Shown piece after piece: positions 48,901 through 60,900 of a DNA stretch of 64,000 nucleotides (positions are counted from its first letter, which is position 1; every line of letters begins with the position of its first letter). Both the position numbers and the translations under genes were made by a program. Source of the stretch: Ornithodoros turicata (Eukaryota; Arthropoda; Arachnida; Ixodida; Argasidae); contig NC_088203.1 in assembly GCF_037126465.1 (NCBI RefSeq), positions 103,850,668 to 103,914,667 of the forward strand. The letters are read 5' to 3'. Under the pieces are notes generated by a model that was not told the DNA's origin, ran no database searches, and saw nothing but the letters and a program-made list of their open reading frames with translations.

Positions 48901-49548
48901 ACTAAATATCAATTTAACAGAATCTACAGGGAATTCCAAGGTCAGTAAAAGAAAAAGAGGATAATAAATTAATTTCTACCTGAGGTTTATCAAATCTCTC
49001 GAAACTTCCGTGCTACTTTTTACGTTAAATGTGAAAGTGATTCAGACAGCAAGCTACTCTTCGTAAATCTAATAATAATATTAATAATTGGGTGTTTACG
49101 TCGCGAGACAACTGAGATCATGAGCGACGCCACAGCGGTCGGTCTGTGGATTGCTTTTGCCCACCTGAGGGTTCTTTAACGTGCGATGAAAGCTCATCAC
49201 ATGGCACCCCGTATTTAACGTCCCTCGCGGAAGACGGCGTGTCTAAGCAACTTGTACCCTGCCACCAAGTTGCTGGCGTCCTCGGCCGGGTTCTTCGTAA
49301 ATCTAAATCTTCTTCCGCGTGAAACAGGCGTGCCAACAGCTCATGGGGTCTGAATGTGCTTCAGTTTATGCAGTTTGTTTACTCGCTAACGTCGATAAAA
49401 ACAAACTCGGCGAAACTCGACGTCGTCACATAGGCATCTGTTTTTACCTGTAGTAGAAGACGTCCACTTTCCCAGAAGATAGCCCTGTCCTCCGGACTAT
49501 CTCTTCTCGACGCCATCCCTTTGGAAGAGCCGGACATTCCATAGTCAT
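45984..49548 (-). CDS. MBD2/3: MBD2/3 methyl-CpG-binding-domain protein (NuRD subunit), complete, 5 coding exons
   Basis: Coding exons in transcript order: 49548-49448, 48858-48561, 48216-48126, 48008-47854, 46082-45984 (stop TAA), all GT-AG with matching phases, about 247 residues. The MBD (about 1-64) starts MTMECPALPKGW and continues FYYSPSGKKFRSKPQLARFL to DLSTFDFRTGK. The conserved IRQTASIFKQPVT block, LFWEKRLQGLQA, the VGPDVTQETLLRSIATALH region and a C-terminal coiled coil (DDDIRRQEEQVLHARKKLEEAL) follow, as in vertebrate MBD2/MBD3. The family links the NuRD histone-deacetylase/remodelling complex to DNA; the coiled coil binds the p66/GATAD2 subunit. There is no long acidic tail as in human MBD3. 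Residues Lys27 and Phe31 fall at the two positions that separate MBD2 (Lys, Tyr) from MBD3 (His, Phe). Introns hold a SINE (intron 1), a TTAATTAA minisatellite (intron 2) and a LINE tail (intron 4). Confidence 0.95.
46185..46275 (-). repeat. tRNA-like SINE head in MBD2/3 intron 4
   Basis: On the - strand the sequence has GCCGGTGTTGCGTAATTGGA (box A region) and GGTGCTGTTCGAGCCCTGCC (box B region), then CTGGCTTTTTCAAC. It is tRNA-derived but different from families A and B. The body is short or lost. Confidence 0.6.
46400..47043 (+). pseudogene. LINE 3' end with (GAAAT)n tail in MBD2/3 intron 4, antisense
   Basis: The + strand encodes the end of a non-LTR retrotransposon ORF2 (about 46430-46807): QTQHKRFITNNYS, LRLDLPPLSTRRYISRLCLF, FSNSFFPKTCVDWNNLP, then a stop. 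A 3'UTR of about 210 bp (…TGCCCTCTGGGCCCTTGGGA) ends in ATAAATGAAATGAAATGAAATGAAAC. It is 5'-truncated and lies opposite to the host gene. Confidence 0.88.
48281..48398. repeat. TTAATTAA / GAAATAAGGG minisatellite in MBD2/3 intron 2
   Basis: Three to four imperfect copies of a roughly 30-bp unit: TTAATTAATTAATTAA plus GAAATAAGGG(T). There is no coding capacity. Confidence 0.75.
49073..49291 (-). repeat. SINE family A, 5'-truncated, with 15-bp target duplication
   Basis: This is the reverse complement of the family A SINE seen in full at 58721-58998, keeping the body from CCCGGCCGAGGACGCCAGCA to the 3' ACGTAAACACCC and an A/T-rich tail. An exact 15-bp duplication TCTTCGTAAATCTAA flanks it (49058-49072 and 49292-49306), as expected of LINE-driven insertion. 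It lies in MBD2/3 intron 1; the promoter boxes are lost. Confidence 0.88.
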
Positions 49549-51973
49549 TCTGTTGTGTACAATGCCTGTGCACAATACGATACAAACCAATAAATTTCTA
49601 GTTTACACGAACGATGCCCGCCATTGACATTTGCGCTTGCTATCAAACTCGCAGAAGTGATACTTTCTCTGATGGCGCTGGCAACAGCGTTCAAGCAGAC
49701 AGGTATCACCTCAAAATCTTTAATTAGATAGCGCTTGAAAAATTAGAAACACTTATAAAATAGTGCTTGCAAATATTGAACCATGTAATCGTTCTTTTGG
49801 CTAGCTGAAGAGGAGAAACGGGTGAAACACAGTGAGTTTACTTACTTACCAGACTTACTACGTCAAGGCTAGGCCTTGTTGAGAAGTCGGCTTTCAATCA
49901 AAACTCGATGTGGCGGTATTGGCTTGTATTACCTCCTCAACAATTTTCTTGCATGTACTAAAGCTAATATTCGCATTACTTAAGGCGTAAGCTATAGTTA
50001 CCTTGAAATGAGATGGTAAGGCAATCTATCACGCATTGTGCTTGTCATGCGTTTGCAGATTGAGCATTAGTTAACAGACGACGCACGAAGTCTCCTGAGA
50101 TGCGTAACCGTTTATTGCGTCGCGATGTTCACGTTATATTTTTCTGTTGGGCTTGATTCCTTCATAAACATAGGTTCGTTTTTATTTCTTTACAGTCGGC
50201 CTTATTCAACTTCCAAAGCTTGCTTACTGTAGTTCTCCTACTGATTTGCACCTGTGCATATGTCCGGTCACTGTCCCCGAGTCTACTGGACAAAAACAAG
50301 GAAGGGTAAAGGATCTCTATTACTTTTCGTGTGCTTGTTCTAAGCATTTCGATAATCTATGTGAACTTAAAACGGTGAATGATGCATCTCTTAATATACA
50401 CAACACCCGGCAGCAAAACTCTCATGATGAAATTTGACTGAACCCCGATACGAGGAAAACAGCCTATCACAAACACAAGCCCTCATGTCTGCATCGTGGT
50501 ACAAAAGCTCAAAATAAGAGCAGCCCATGATGAGGAGACAGTGGCGTAGTGTGAGGGGGGTCGCAGGGGCGGTTGCCAAGGGTGCAACGTTTTTAGGGGC
50601 GTCACAAATTATCGACAGAGACAAAAAAAAAGTTCAAAATAAAAACAAAAACTGTCTATCACTTGAAAAAATCTCAACTTTTTAACATTGGGCACTGTTG
50701 GAACTATCTTCTGTGTGCCCCAAAGACGGAAGCGATTGAAGCGAGATTCAGTATACCACGCCGGTGTAAAATAGCATCCCGTGTGCTTTGGTAGCAGGCC
50801 GTCTGCGTTGAGACAGCAGAGCATATTCACGCTGAGGGAGGGATTCTGATGCATTCCTGTTGTTTTGATTTGATCTAACTTTCCTGCAGGTTTTTGGGCA
50901 TCTTCTGGAAGTGTGCGAGGATAGGTAAACTCACATCATTTACATCCTCTGTCCTTACACATTTTTAATGTATTAATTTCTTTTGCTTTGACAGGTGAAA
51001 GAAAGAGTCCATGGGTTGCAGCTTGTTGTGTCTCCATGGCTTTCAGCATCTTGTTCTTGCAGTAGATTCTACGCAGTCATCAAAATGTTGATTATTGCTG
51101 TCTTCCTGAGAACTCCTGCTCTGTACATTGCACCCCTTTGCAAATCTTTCGTGCTATGTGTTAAAAGATGATGATGTAGAATGTGAACTTTTGTGCATAA
51201 AACCTGTTTTTATACCTGAATAGTGTTTCCGGTCTAGTTTTGTATAGCATAGTGTGTAAGTGGAGATTCTGTTAGTCCTCAGTTGCTCTAGAATCGCATG
51301 TAGGGATTGACTTCGATTGTCTGTGGGGCGACGACGGTTGATGACATCAGCAGACAGTTTGTGCCATTGGTCTCATGGGTAAGATTACTTTATTTAGTTC
51401 ACCGATTTGATAGAAATACGAAGAAACAAATGATACGCAATATTAGCAAGGAACAAGCTACACAAACGAACATGCCAATCTTTCATGAAAGGTACATCCT
51501 AAAAGTTCGAATTCTTGTGTTGTCGTGTGTGAATTGTCTTTACAAGAAAGTGCAAGTAAGTGAAGATATCACTGGTTTCGGTTTCGGGGCCGAAGATCAA
51601 AGATCAACATATAACATCAAACATGAGAAAATTATTGAACATGATTCAAGCAAGACATTCAGAAACAAGCTGTTCTTCAAATATTAAGGCTATCTTTCAC
51701 TTTGTACGAAGCAATGACAAATAGTCCATTGGATAATCTGTCGTACTATTTTTTTTTCCTATGACTGTGCTGCAGTCGGTACAGTGTTCCTACGCGTGTT
51801 TCCGCGAACATGGCGCTTGCGCGTGTTTTGTCTGGTCTGCTGATTCCACGCTGTTTTGTTTGTGTCTTTGTTTAACAACAACCAGGTAACATGACCTCAG
51901 GGGACAAGGGGTGACGTTTTTGCACGACTGTTCACTTTCCTGCGGCCGTTGTGAAATACCAAGTGCGTCAGTC
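49549..51973. promoter_or_regulatory. Head-to-head intergenic region between MBD2/3 and GON4L
   Basis: About 2.4 kb separates the two divergent start codons. A + strand frame at 51307-51687 resembles no family. At about 50540-50600 (CAGTGGCGTAGTGTGAGGGG) there is one end of what looks like a hAT repeat. Promoters of both genes must lie here, but no core element is clear, and the distance is larger than in a typical shared bidirectional promoter. Confidence 0.4.
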
Positions 51974-54900
51974 ATGTCAGGTAACAGTGATGGTGAATTA
52001 AAAGAAGCGGGAAACGACGATGAACTCCTCAACCAAGTTGCAAGGGACGCAGCTTCACGTGGCTCTGAGCCACTTAATTTGTCGTCAGAACCTTCAGCAA
52101 AGTCGAATATTCCCGCACACGACGTCCAGTGTGTGCATAATGCAGAACTTGTCACTGAAGTCGCCAATGAAAAAGAGCCAGTTGATATTGCCTCTGATAT
52201 AGCCTCTGATATTGTGGACGATGATAACACTGTCGGAGAAGCATTGGTGATCTGCGAGCCTGACAGTACGACGGCCCTCAACGTTCAGGGAGATGACAAA
52301 AAGGAAGAAAATGCGCAAGAGAAGGGTTTCTCGTTGGCGTCCGAAGAAGGCAGGCAACACTTGAGGGAATTAAGTCAGGAGTTGATGAGCTTAAATGAAG
52401 AAGGTAGAAAGACATTTCGAGGTGAAACGACATCCGAAGAAGGAACGCCCAAAAAGAAGCAGAAGGAAGACAGGAAACGAAAGAGGCCTGCCGCGAAGAA
52501 GGGTAACGTTAGCAATAATATGTATTGGAAATGTAGCACCCCCATTCAGAATATAGTACTTGCGAGTCCCCACACCTTATTCCCAATCTTGGTAATATAA
52601 CACAAACACGATGAGTAACTGAACCTCTATCCTTTGCAACACTTCCAAGTTGGTTACCGGAGCCTTAAATGAAGTCTTGAATGAGGGCTTTGTGCCCCTA
52701 CTCTTCTGGGTGCCACCAGAGCTTTCGGAATTCACATGTGGGATATGGGGACTACTAAGCAGAGCCACATTCTTTTACACGGTCTTTCAATTAAGAAATG
52801 AGCAACTACGAGGTGTGTTAGTCATAGTGTTAGTCATAGTCCCGATGGTTCGCGTGTCAACTTGACGATCTGCCATGACCTCGTTGTGCACATGGTGGAC
52901 GTTGTCTTGCGCTGTCACCTCAGCTGTCTGCCAGGACAGAGGTATGTCTTTGAGGCTGTCCTGTCCTGAGGCTGTCCTTGAATTCTGTGGCCCACTTCAC
53001 CCACACTGTAGGGGATGGGACATCCTCCTCCAGTGTCATCACCATATCCTTGTGAGTGCCTGCCAGTGTTAGGCGCTTTCGAGACAAATATTCAACGGGC
53101 GTACATGCCTTCACTTTCTCCGTTTTTGGCTCAACTGTGCGGATCACTGCCTTCTGCCACCTGTACTTCTGACTACTTGTTACCCAACCTTCACATACAC
53201 ATAAAAAAGAACTTTAAGTCTTGCCAACTACAAACGGGAAAAGCTCACTGGCTGTGCCTTCTGAAAGCCGAGAGAGCATAAGCATTGATATTCTTCCTCA
53301 CATAGGCTAGTTTGCTTAAACAAAAGAAGGGTATACTCTGCCTTTCGGCTAAGGTCGAACTCTAGTGCTTAGATGGGTACTCTAACAATGGCATGGCATA
53401 GGAGAAGGTCTCCCATCTGTTGATTTGTTTCTATACAGAAGTAGTATATTTGTTCACACTAAAATACACTCTGGCAGCTACAACAGGCAACCCATATGGG
53501 TGCCATCCTCAGAGCGAAAAGGCCCGTCCTGGAATCTGGACGTGTTATTTATTGAGTAAGGGGGTGTAACAGTCAGGAAGCGGATGCATCCCTTTTTCGC
53601 TCTTTTTGTTTTTAATTTCCTCATTCTATTTTCTTTTTTTCCCATTTTTAATTCGAAAAGTAGTATGAATACTGCTTTTGAGTTACTTTCTACTGCCTTA
53701 TTTTGAGTAATTCACATGTGCAGACGTTTAATATATCGGAAGTAAAAATATCATTGATCGAATAAAGGTGAATCCGTAAAGAAGTCCAAGAAAGCAAGAA
53801 CTAAGGCAGGGACATCTGAAACGTCGCCCCTGAGTGAGCCGGAAATAGAACCGGTTACGGAACTTGACAAAATACTGGAAGACACGGCCGAACGGAACAA
53901 CCTTACAGTTCAAAATGTCAAGAACATCTTGAGGGTAGGTTCCTCAGGTTTTTAACTTTTTGAATGATCCATAAATTTTCTAAACTAAAGCTGTGACTTA
54001 TCTTGTCACGCAGCGCGTCATAACCAACGAACATGTCCTGGCAATGCTCCGGAACTCCATGCTTGAAGAAGGAGAAGCCGGTACGGAGGAAGAAGCCATG
54101 TTTGAGCCAAAGTTCACACGAGCCAAAGCCCGCGAGCTCATGGGGAAACAGCCTCATGTGAGAGCGATCATGTTCCCATTTTGCAGTTAGGTTAAGTGTA
54201 CTTATTCGGATCCTTGTGGCTTCCTCAGCTTCTGTGGCCAGTATCCCCAGTGAAGACACAAACCTCGACAACGTCCCAAAAGCTGTTGCAAGAAGAGTTT
54301 GCGGATGAGAGTGACTCTGATGAAGAGTATCGCCCTGTCTCGGATGAGGTAGGTTTTGACGCTGCATTTTGTTAACTGCTTTTTTTTTTTGCCCAGTCAT
54401 AGGGACACGCTTTAATGTCCTTATAACTGCTCCTTTCTGTAAAGTAGACCGTCTGAGATTGTTTCCATTTAATCACCTCAGTGATATCAGCATAACCTTA
54501 TTTCGGCAGCTTATCTGTGTTGTTTGCAGGTATAATTTAACTGTTATTGTGTGGTACCTGCGAGAGTGATATTTATTTGGTTTCTAGCAGTGATGGCCAT
54601 TAACTACTTCTACAGTAGTTCAACTATAACTACTAACTACTTCGCGATTGCGTAGTTTAACTAGTAGTTCGACTACTTTTCAGGGGAGGTAGTTAAAACT
54701 ACTACTTTAACTTCTGCAACGTATTTTAACTACATCTATAACTACTTATTAACGTTGTCCATCAACACCAATCCCATTCTATAGTGTTCTCAGACACCTA
54801 AATATGAATCTCAAGCAGCGATAAAAGTGAAGATTTAGCATACATGCACGACACAATTGCTCTGCACCTCCGTTCTCATCAAACAAGTAGCTCAAGGTAA

Positions 54901-57900
54901 AAGTTGGAAGCACAGTCGTGCCGTAAAGCTTGCGGCAAAATCGGTAGTAGTTGGCGCCCGCAGTAACCTAACTACTGTAGTTAACTACTCGAGATAGTAG
55001 TTTAATTAGTAGTTGCACACTACATTTCTGCAAGTAGTTGATAACTACTTTTCAACTACAATCAGGTAGTTTAACTAGTAGTTTAACTACATGTAGTTAA
55101 CTACTGGCCATCACTGGTTTCTAGAGTGAAGATGATTCTGAGAGCCTAGCATCAGCATCATTCCTGAGCAGTCAAGGATCTCCTCCCCACCAGCCAGATA
55201 TGATGCCGTCCATCACGGAACCAGAAAACTCTCCGCTTCGCACTACTGCGGGGTCTCCGTTGCCCACGGACAAGGTAAACTGGAATTGGGGAGCGAGATA
55301 GTCTGAGAAGGTGTGGTCAGCACTTACTGGAGCACCAAGTGAATGGGGGCAAAGACAGGGAAGATGGTTGTGGTGTGAGAGAAGGGTCTATGCAAACTAT
55401 AGCTAGTTCCACAGAACTATTCACCACAAAAAAATATGCAAAGTAGCAACCCTCATGGGGATGCTCCCTATATTATGCCAACTGCTGGGATATTTGGCGG
55501 TTACCCTGTGTCATAAACTTTCATAGCCTTGCATCTTCTTTCTGTGTGTGCAAAGCAGTTTACTTGCCGCCTATTTGCAATTTGTAAGTTTAAGCAAATT
55601 TTTCTGTCGTTATCATTTGGAAAGGTTGTTAAAGCCTGGTAAAAGTTTCACTGTGTTTTCCTGAAGGAACAGCACCCAAACATATGTATATCCTTGTCTC
55701 GGAATACTATCAAAACCAGAGTTTCCAGAACAAATTTCTCAAGCACTGCAGCTGTTAAGAAAGCATGTTACCTTATTCAATGCCGCAATGCTGCAGCGTT
55801 TCTTTCATCCAACCTCTTTTGTGGTGTGCTGATGCCCTGTTTATATGGCGGGCTTCAGATAGTGAGTTATCCATGCTTTGGTGGAATATGGAAGCCAACA
55901 CAAGGTTTATTCAATGTAATCACACATCGTGAAAGGAATCAACCAGATGAAAACTGGATGGAATTTTTCTAATGGCTACAGGTAGCAGTGCTTTGTGATG
56001 TTGTGCGGCCAAGTAACTCAGGCATGTGCCGTACATGTGTAAGACATGTCTTTTGCGGGCTTTGGTTGTACAGATGCTGTTTTGACCTGCAGGAAGGAGT
56101 GATAGCGGAACGGACGAGGTCTAAACTGCCACTGAACGACACTCCCCTTGAGAGTATCGAGGCTCAATTCATCGCACCGGATATTACGACGGACATGTAC
56201 GACACCAAGTGTGACGACGAGGAGTGGAGGGAGTTTTTGGTGTCCTTCTCCAAACCTCTTGGTTTGTCACAACCTTTCACTGCCTTGTTGTAAATGTCTT
56301 GATTCCAAACTAAATCATATTAGTGAAGAAGGTCGTAAAAGTTGTTGGCAAGAAGTACCTGAACTTGGGGGAAGGACAAAAGACAAAACACAAAAACAGA
56401 CAGCACAAGAAAAGGGTATGGGACATGGGTAATGACAGGGTATGGGAGGCTGATGTCAGGCGTGTCTGAGTCTAGGCATACCGAGGGATGACATGAACAC
56501 ACGATGCCGATTGTGTAGTGTGTCTGTGTCGTCCCTCCGTGTGCCCAGACTCAGGCTTTTACATTATGGAGTTCTTCCACCAGCTGGCCTGCATCTATGC
56601 CATTTTGTCAAGCGTGTCTGTTGAAACATCGCAGACGACGGCAGTCGTCTTCTCTTGGTGTTGGCAGTGGCAGCTCGACGATTACTAGTTAGCATTGTGA
56701 TATCAGTCTGGCTGCCAACATCCTGTTCATCCGGTGTTACGTATTTACACCTCTGAAAGTGTGCAGAGGAGTTCCAAGAGCTATATACTAGTCAACAAAC
56801 ATTCATGAGTCGTTTCACTGATGTTCCTTTCCTCAAAAAGCTTTGTATGCACGTACATTGCAATTATACATCAGTATGGCTGCATATTTGACAGCTACAA
56901 CAACTGTAATCCATAATACAAGGTGTCCTTCCCCCAAGTCTCAGGGACATGATGCCAGCGTTACGTATACACCAGCTCGCGTGCGTTTTACTTCTATGTT
57001 CAACTTTATAAAAGCAGTTTGCTGTCTATTCAGCCTCAATTTTCTCTACTGTTGCTTGACAGTGTTTACAACTCGTTGACAGTAGTGATGGTGAAAACAC
57101 CAAGGCCTGCTATGTTCTTTAAAGAAGCAATGAAGTGACACTTAGCATTGCTACAAACCCCACTTCATTCATCAAACAGTCTATGAAAAGCTACCATGCA
57201 AAATATTTTTGCTGAACAGTGTCTCGTCACTGTACAATTTATTTTAGAAAAACGGCCCCAAAACGTACCATGAGTGGTGCGCCGTGATTTTGGAGTCCCG
57301 ACCCGATTTTCTATTGTGGCGTAATTATTATTGTTATATTATTGGCAGATTATGTGACAAAGCAATAATGTATTGAGCAGCGTATTGAAAATTTGTCTCC
57401 TCTGCTATGGATACAGCAGGTTGCTACTTACTCCATACTCCATGGCTCAATCACTTGCGGGGTTGAGGTGATAATAGAGGGTCTGCAAATCGAAGGCTTC
57501 TCTTGAATGTTAAACATCTGCTACGATCGTCGTACTTGCACAGGAGCGCTTTATTTTCTGCACAATCTACTGCAGGGGGCTTTCACTGCTTCTTTAAATC
57601 AGTTGTTTTCACCGCTTGTATTACCTCAGTATTATTACTGATAAGTTTTCGATAATTTTGTGATGATTGATGAAGCATAGTGGCATATTTAAATTTATGT
57701 TGCGTTTACGTTTTTGTCAGATGTAAGTGAAACTGTTGAGGACAATGATGTTGAAGACCCGGAATACAATTTTCTGGAAGAAGATGAAGATCCAGACTCC
57801 TGGGACTTGAGAAATGATCGTGCCGTTAAAATATCAAGTAAGTTTCTTGCCTCTTTTTCCTCGTGATATACGCTGATGTGTTTTTGGTGGTCTGCAGAGC

Positions 57901-60900
57901 TCCGAAGAATGTTAAAGTGCTGGGTTCTTCTGGGTGTGGAAAGCACTAAATAGGATAGTGCACATATGGAAAAATGGGACTTAGAAGCGTGATACAAATT
58001 TTGGAATGTATCAAACAAGCCCTCGTGTGTAGTTTGTGACTGTGCATAAAAGGTCTTAGAAGTGTTGCCAACTTAACTTTAGTCCCATGGAAATCTTGAT
58101 AGGACCACGGAAGATGTTTGTAGGAACCGATGAACTGCACAGAGTAGGAATGTGTCGGCGAGATTTTAGATTAATCCAGTGTTGCCTCAATTTTCTCTGA
58201 ACTCGTCGGGTACATATATTTTATCAACATTTCAGAGAAAGAGGTCAATGAGTTGATGACTGAGTTGATGCAGGCAGCAACAAAGGAGCTCCTAGATGTC
58301 GAAGATGATGATGAGGTTGCTACGGCACCTCAGAAGCCTGCAAGGTGGGCTGCACATTCCAGAAGTTGTGGATTGCAATCATTTTGGACACGAATAAAGG
58401 GCACCTGCGTTTAATTTCAGTCGAACGCAGACTCCAGCGAAGGACACTGGGAATGTCGTGGCAGAACTAACCGAAACTGAGATCTTCCAGGAGGCGACGG
58501 AACTTGTCCACAAAGAGTGTTACGAGGCTCTGTTGCCTCGTCAGCTCCAGCAGCTCGAAGAGCAGATGAGAATGGTACGATGAAATAGGAAGTTACTGTA
58601 ACTAAATCTCTAAAGAATCCAGCAGACACGTGTCTGAAACTACCATGTATTTACTTACGAGACGAGGACAAGGTGCCATACGATTCCAGGGGGATCGACT
58701 CGGATATCTAAAAATAAAACGGACCGGCCTCGGTGGCTCAGTCGGTAGCGTGTCCGCCTCCTGATCCCGAGATCGCGGGTTCGAACCCGGCCGAGGACGC
58801 CAGCAACTTGGTGGCACGGTACGAGTTGCTTAGACACGCCGTCTTCCGCGGGGGACGTTAAATACGGGGTGCCGTGTGGTGAGCTTTCATAGCACGTTAA
58901 AGAACCCTCAGGTGGGCAAAAGCAATCCACAGACCGACCGCTGTGGCGTCGTTCATGATCTCAGTTGTCTCGCGACGTAAAGCCCTAATTATTAATTAAT
59001 TATCACACTAAAACGGGAATTCCATGCGCCTTGAGTGCCAGGTTCAATTTTCCCCCTCATGTATTGAACGCATCTCCTCAATGATGCTATGTTTTTCGGT
59101 AAAAAAAAATGTGCGTTCAATGTGTGAGTAAATACGGTAGAGGATTTCCCGAGATAAAATACCACTGATAAAAAATATCACTGGCGCAGCAGTGGTTCCT
59201 CAGTGATAAAGTATGGTGTGCTCGAAGATCGTGTTACAATTTACGGGGCTCCAGGGTTGTTTCTGTAAATTAAGACAGATTTAAAAATCACTCTCTCCTG
59301 TGCAGCGTAAATAGCCTTTTCCACTGTTTTCTTGAGCTGTCTGGAGATCAGTGTCACGTTGAAATGAACTCACAAAGGCATGCTTGCCGTAGGTAAAATG
59401 AGTAAAGCTGAAATATGGCAGTCGTCGAAAATCTTTTGTATGTTCCATTCCTCAGAAGAATTACTTTCCATCACGTCTAAAGCGTATGTTATCTTTCCAA
59501 ATTATATGGAAGCAGCAAAGCAAATATCGTAACAAAGTTTGCGCTGCTATTCAAACTGGCATACGCACGAGGCTTAGCAAGTGGTACAAAGCACTGAGAG
59601 AATACTATTTTCGAACTTCCCCAATTTGCTGAACCAAATGGCAATTTTTTTTCTATACAATTTTTGTGCCCCTACTAAATTCTTATGTGCACATTATTTA
59701 TATTCTATTTTCATAACGGCCTTTTTGATAACTTTGTCATAACAAAGGAGTACCGTAATTTCACGCGTATTAGCTGGAGCTTATGCACGATTTTTTTTTC
59801 TCACGGGTGCTCTGCGGCTTATCCACTGGTGCGACTTATCTGATGACTATTTTTTTCCTGGTATTGTCCCCATACGCCGGTTTTAATGAAAGGGCACAAA
59901 TCAGACGTCTCGTATTGCCCGCGGCTTATCTGCGGGTGCGGCTTATCTGCTATAAAATTTTCAAAACGTTCCTAAAAGCGCGTCCTGCGGCTTATCTGTG
60001 GTGCGGCTTATACGCGTGAAATTACGGTACTTCGTATCATGCAACTTTGTATTATCATAACACCCTGTTTTTTTTATCTCTGTGCAGCATGTGCAATTGT
60101 TGACGCAAGTGTGTATCCTGAGCAGTAACAATGATGCACTGACAAAGTACTTCCAAACGTCAGAAATGCTACTGGTAAGACAGCAACTTTCGTTTTGTTT
60201 GCATTTGCGGAAGAGTACATCGAAGGCTCGTTGCAGAAAGAATTGCACAGATTTGCGCATCGACCTCTGCCCGATGGTAGACGTTCGTACTTCTTGGCAT
60301 GCAACTTGGATGAAGCGGTGTCGTTGCTAGATCAAGTCCCTCGGTGGGGAGGCTGCACTCCCATGAAAGTAAACAGACGTATTGTGCGCAAGAATCCCAT
60401 ACGAACACAAGGTGATTTTTATCTCGTTAACCTTGTCACATGCATTTGTTAGAGGTGTGCAAATATATGAAAATTGCCCTTCGAATATCGAATTGAATTT
60501 CGAATATCATTTCACTAGGTAAAGGCTTGCAATGGTGTTAACTTGCAACAGATAAGCCCAGCAAACTAACTCCTGATCATCAGGGAAATGTCGAGAGACA
60601 TTCACCCGAGAAAGATTAATGAGGAATTTATTTTGCTTAAAACAAAGCATGTATGTCTGTCTGTACTTGGACAGTCAGAAGGTCGTTTTCATAATGAAAC
60701 AATGAATTGTGTACCTTTCCTGAGGCAAACTGAAAAACTAAAAAGAAAAGTCAAGTTCCACTTCAAGAGGCATTCAAGTAGTTCAAATTCTTGACGCTTA
60801 GTCTAAGCTGGTAGAATTTTCAAAATAGCTGGAACATTTGAAATGCATAAATACAGCGCAATCCCGTTAATACGAAATCTCTCGAGTCAAACTTCTGGAT

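Noticed and set aside
51911..51973. Upstream ATG of GON4L giving a 21-residue N-terminal extension
   Set aside because: The extra residues (MTFLHDCSLSCGRC…) look like translated leader, and the ATG at 51974 begins the acidic sequence typical of the protein start. It is not excluded.
56320..56432. Possible extra GON4L exon after exon 6 (a frame with EEGRKSCWQEVPELGG, loosely like EEGRKTFRGET in exon 1)
   Set aside because: The resemblance is short, the donor (GTATGG) is weak, and exon 6 joins exon 7 cleanly in phase with continuous family similarity.
58733..58800. A functional tRNA gene
   Set aside because: The tRNA-like head continues directly into a SINE body shared with other loci in the window.
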